Shown piece after piece: positions 4,964 to 6,642 of a stretch of 6,642 nucleotides of DNA. The DNA comes from an uncultured Candidatus Melainabacteria bacterium (lineage in GTDB: Bacteria > Cyanobacteriota > Vampirovibrionia > Gastranaerophilales > Gastranaerophilaceae). The DNA lies in the NCBI GenBank assembly GCA_934693215.1, contig CAKUVB010000098.1, positions 1 through 6,642 of the forward strand, read 5' to 3'. The notes beneath the pieces were generated by a model. That model searched no databases, was not told where the DNA came from, and saw only the letters and a list, made by a program, of their open reading frames with translations. Each line of letters begins with the position of its first letter. Position 1 is the stretch's first letter. A program made the translations under genes and the position numbers.

Positions 4964-6642
4964 AAATCAATTAGATGTGACATTTTTTTATCTGTCACCT
5001 CAATAACCATCTTATAAAGACCAACTTTTACAATATATCTATATATTTTATCTGATAATTGTTCTGCAACTTTAACATAAATTTCATTATTAACAAATAC
5101 ATCAAAAGTTTTCAAAACAAAAATTTCTTCATTTATATAACCAATTAATGATGAGAAGTTTTCAAAATTAACTAAATAAAATCCACTTGAATCTGTTAAA
5201 TCAGCTTTTGAAAGAACTGTTAAACCATCTACGGTAACGTATTCTTCTCTAAGTTCATCAAACACTTCATCATCTTGAGCCGTTTCATCAACTTCTACAG
5301 AATCATTATCCAAATCATCTTCTAATTCAGACTCAGAAAAATCTAAAGCATCTGCTCTTAATTCTTCAAAGACACTATCATCATCAACCTCTGGCTCATA
5401 TTCATTTATAAAACCATCAGGTATATATTCTTCTACAATCTCGTCCGCATTTTCATCTTCTGCTGATAAATCATCAGTTTCTTGTTCTGCCTCATCACTA
5501 AGAATAGTATCTTCGTCATCTTCTATATCATTATCTAATATTTCAGAGATGTTATCTTCTGTATTTTCGTTTTGTACATCATCTTCAACTACTTCAACAT
5601 CACCAACAGAGTCCTCAGATAAATCAGCTTCCTCAGATATCAATGGTTCTTCAATAGATACATCTTCTTCTTTTTCAGATTCTTCGTCAATATCTTCCTC
5701 GACATCTTCGTTTTGTTCAGAAGTTTCATTTTCTACTAAAACTTCATCATCTTCAAGTTCATTATCTTCAACCTGAACTTCGCTTATACCTTCTTCATCA
5801 TCTTGAGTTGTTTGTTCAACATCATCAATATAAGAATCTGATTCTTCATCTTCTACTTGTTCTAAATTTTCTTGAAGTTCGTCATCTTCTGCATACTCTA
5901 AATCTTCTGTAACTTCCTCTAATTCAATTTCATCTAAAACATCATCTTCAAAAGGTTCTTCTTCCAATTCTTCCTTAGGTTCATCATCTTGCAAAAGACT
6001 TTCTTCAATAGCTTCTTCTTCAGGTTCTGATAATTCATCATGAACATTATCATCTAAAATTTCATCAATTTTCTGTCCTAACGGCATAGACATAATCGTA
6101 TCAGTTGCTTCTTCTTTGTTTATAATATTTGCAAAAGATTCATCAACCTCATCTGAAAGAATTTCATTTTCTTCTTGTAACATTTCTTGCGTTTCTGCAA
6201 GATTTACATCTTCTTCAACTTCATTAACGATATTTTCTTGATTATCTTCTACCGGCTCAGCCTGAACAGTTTCTGAAACTGTTTGTAACTTTTTACGCAT
6301 TTTTCTATTCATCGAAATAATGAACATCAATACAAGTATAGGCAGACCTATAGCAGATATAACCATTAAAAGTTTTATCATATCAAAATCAAAACTAAAT
6401 TTATTTGAAGATTTGTTATCTGCAGAAACAACCTTTTCACTATTAAATTCTTCTGCCAGTTGTTTTTGTTCTTTTAACAATATGTTTGGTTGAGGCATTG
6501 TATCAAAATCATCTTCAACCTTAGGTTTTGTTGCAACTTTTGTTTGTTCAACCAATTGAGTTGGTTTTGCAACTGGTTGAGTTGGTTTAGCAACTGGTTT
6601 CTGTACTTGTACCGGAGTAGTTTTTACAACTGTTTGAGTTGG
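4960..6642 (-). CDS. Very acidic single-pass membrane protein, N-terminus outside window
   Basis: The frame is open to the right edge, giving 560 visible residues; the TTG at 6553-6555 could mimic a start but codons continue upstream. I do not recognise a family. In order: a Pro/Thr/Gln/Val/Lys-rich N-terminal stretch with two PVAKPTQ repeats (visible residues 1-45); a polar segment; one hydrophobic helix, IKLLMVISAIGLPILVLMFI (about 89-108); a basic cluster, NRKMRKK; about 340 residues (129-468) with by my count 156 Asp/Glu and only 6 Lys/Arg; and a C-terminal domain of about 90 residues that looks beta-rich and ends in HLIDL. There are no cysteines. By the positive-inside rule the acidic part is cytoplasmic and the proline-rich part outside. 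The layout recalls FimV/HubP polar hub proteins, by analogy only. The gene is coupled to the lipoprotein gene. It could also be a scaffold or envelope linker. Confidence 0.87.
   Translation of the reverse strand, partial: PTQTVVKTTPVQVQKPVAKPTQPVAKPTQLVEQTKVATKPKVEDDFDTMPQPNILLKEQKQLAEEFNSEKVVSADNKSSNKFSFDFDMIKLLMVISAIGLPILVLMFIISMNRKMRKKLQTVSETVQAEPVEDNQENIVNEVEEDVNLAETQEMLQEENEILSDEVDESFANIINKEEATDTIMSMPLGQKIDEILDDNVHDELSEPEEEAIEESLLQDDEPKEELEEEPFEDDVLDEIELEEVTEDLEYAEDDELQENLEQVEDEESDSYIDDVEQTTQDDEEGISEVQVEDNELEDDEVLVENETSEQNEDVEEDIDEESEKEEDVSIEEPLISEEADLSEDSVGDVEVVEDDVQNENTEDNISEILDNDIEDDEDTILSDEAEQETDDLSAEDENADEIVEEYIPDGFINEYEPEVDDDSVFEELRADALDFSESELEDDLDNDSVEVDETAQDDEVFDELREEYVTVDGLTVLSKADLTDSSGFYLVNFENFSSLIGYINEEIFVLKTFDVFVNNEIYVKVAEQLSDKIYRYIVKVGLYKMVIEVTDKKMSHLIDL
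5239..6258 (-). other. Asp/Glu-rich low-complexity tract in the membrane protein
   Basis: These 340 codons encode about 46% Asp plus Glu, with Ser, Asn, Val, Leu and Ile making up much of the rest and almost no positive charge. The segment is probably disordered. Near its end DSVFEELRADALD and DEVFDELREEYVT repeat a VFxELR pattern about 45 residues apart, possibly short binding motifs. The complementary strand reads as an open Ser/Thr-rich frame purely because of this bias. Confidence 0.85.
6556..6597 (-). repeat. Two tandem 21-bp repeats encoding PVAKPTQ
   Basis: Bases 6577-6597 and 6556-6576 are adjacent 21-bp units that differ at a single wobble position (GCT versus GCA for Ala). Each encodes PVAKPTQ. 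The flanking codons (PTQ at the window edge, then QLVEQTKVATKP) resemble decayed copies, so the array may continue beyond the right edge. Such Pro/Lys/Thr/Gln repeats commonly form extended linkers in envelope proteins. Confidence 0.85.

Noticed and set aside
5549..5776. Ser/Thr-rich open frame on the plus strand
   Set aside because: It is the complement of the Asp/Glu-rich tract; GAA/GAT codons read backwards give Ser-type codons. There is no ribosome binding site or recognisable domain.
6553..6555. TTG as the start codon of the acidic membrane protein
   Set aside because: The same frame continues for 29 codons to the right edge, including the PVAKPTQ repeats that are clearly protein-coding, as one mismatch is silent.
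1..6642. Search for tRNA, rRNA, CRISPR array, insertion sequence, phage or toxin-antitoxin genes
   Set aside because: No cloverleaf-like segment, spaced repeats, transposase motif, terminal inverted repeats or small toxin-type frame pair could be supported. Noncoding space totals only about 95 bp.

Overview
This is a 6.6-kb AT-rich window (roughly 30% G+C by eye), almost entirely coding, with one gene on the plus strand and four on the minus strand meeting tail to tail. The standard bacterial code fits: Trp is TGG and TGA serves as a stop. The lipoprotein signal, glutamine-dependent NAD synthetase, U32-family protein and low G+C suit a gut-type low-GC bacterium. A Gastranaerophilales/Vampirovibrionia (Melainabacteria) origin is my best guess, but it rests on overall resemblance and not on a diagnostic gene.

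Left part (1-1458, plus): the C-terminal 485 residues of glutamine-dependent NAD+ synthetase (NadE), entering from the left edge. It meets a U32-family protein on the minus strand with an 18-bp tail-to-tail overlap, leaving no room for an intergenic terminator.

Right part (1441-6642, minus), in transcription order: (1) a very acidic single-pass membrane protein whose N-terminus lies beyond the right edge; (2) a family 1 extracellular solute-binding lipoprotein, joined to it by an ATGA stop/start overlap; (3) after a 67-bp gap with a good ribosome binding site and a possible promoter, an unrecognised 227-residue helical protein; (4) after 27 bp, a two-repeat U32-family protein with a cysteine-rich C-terminal part. 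Genes 1 and 2 look like one transcription unit; genes 3 and 4 may be a second unit or a continuation.

NadE makes NAD+ and the U32 protein is probably an Fe-S enzyme of the RNA or cofactor modification type. The membrane/lipoprotein pair acts at the cell envelope. No ABC permease or ATPase is in the window, so the binding protein is either served by genes elsewhere or works with the acidic protein in some other way. I see no RNA genes, CRISPR array, mobile element or phage remnant, and no gene-free stretch above 70 bp. The least explained parts are the acidic membrane protein with its lipoprotein partner, the 227-residue orphan and the unusual U32 architecture.
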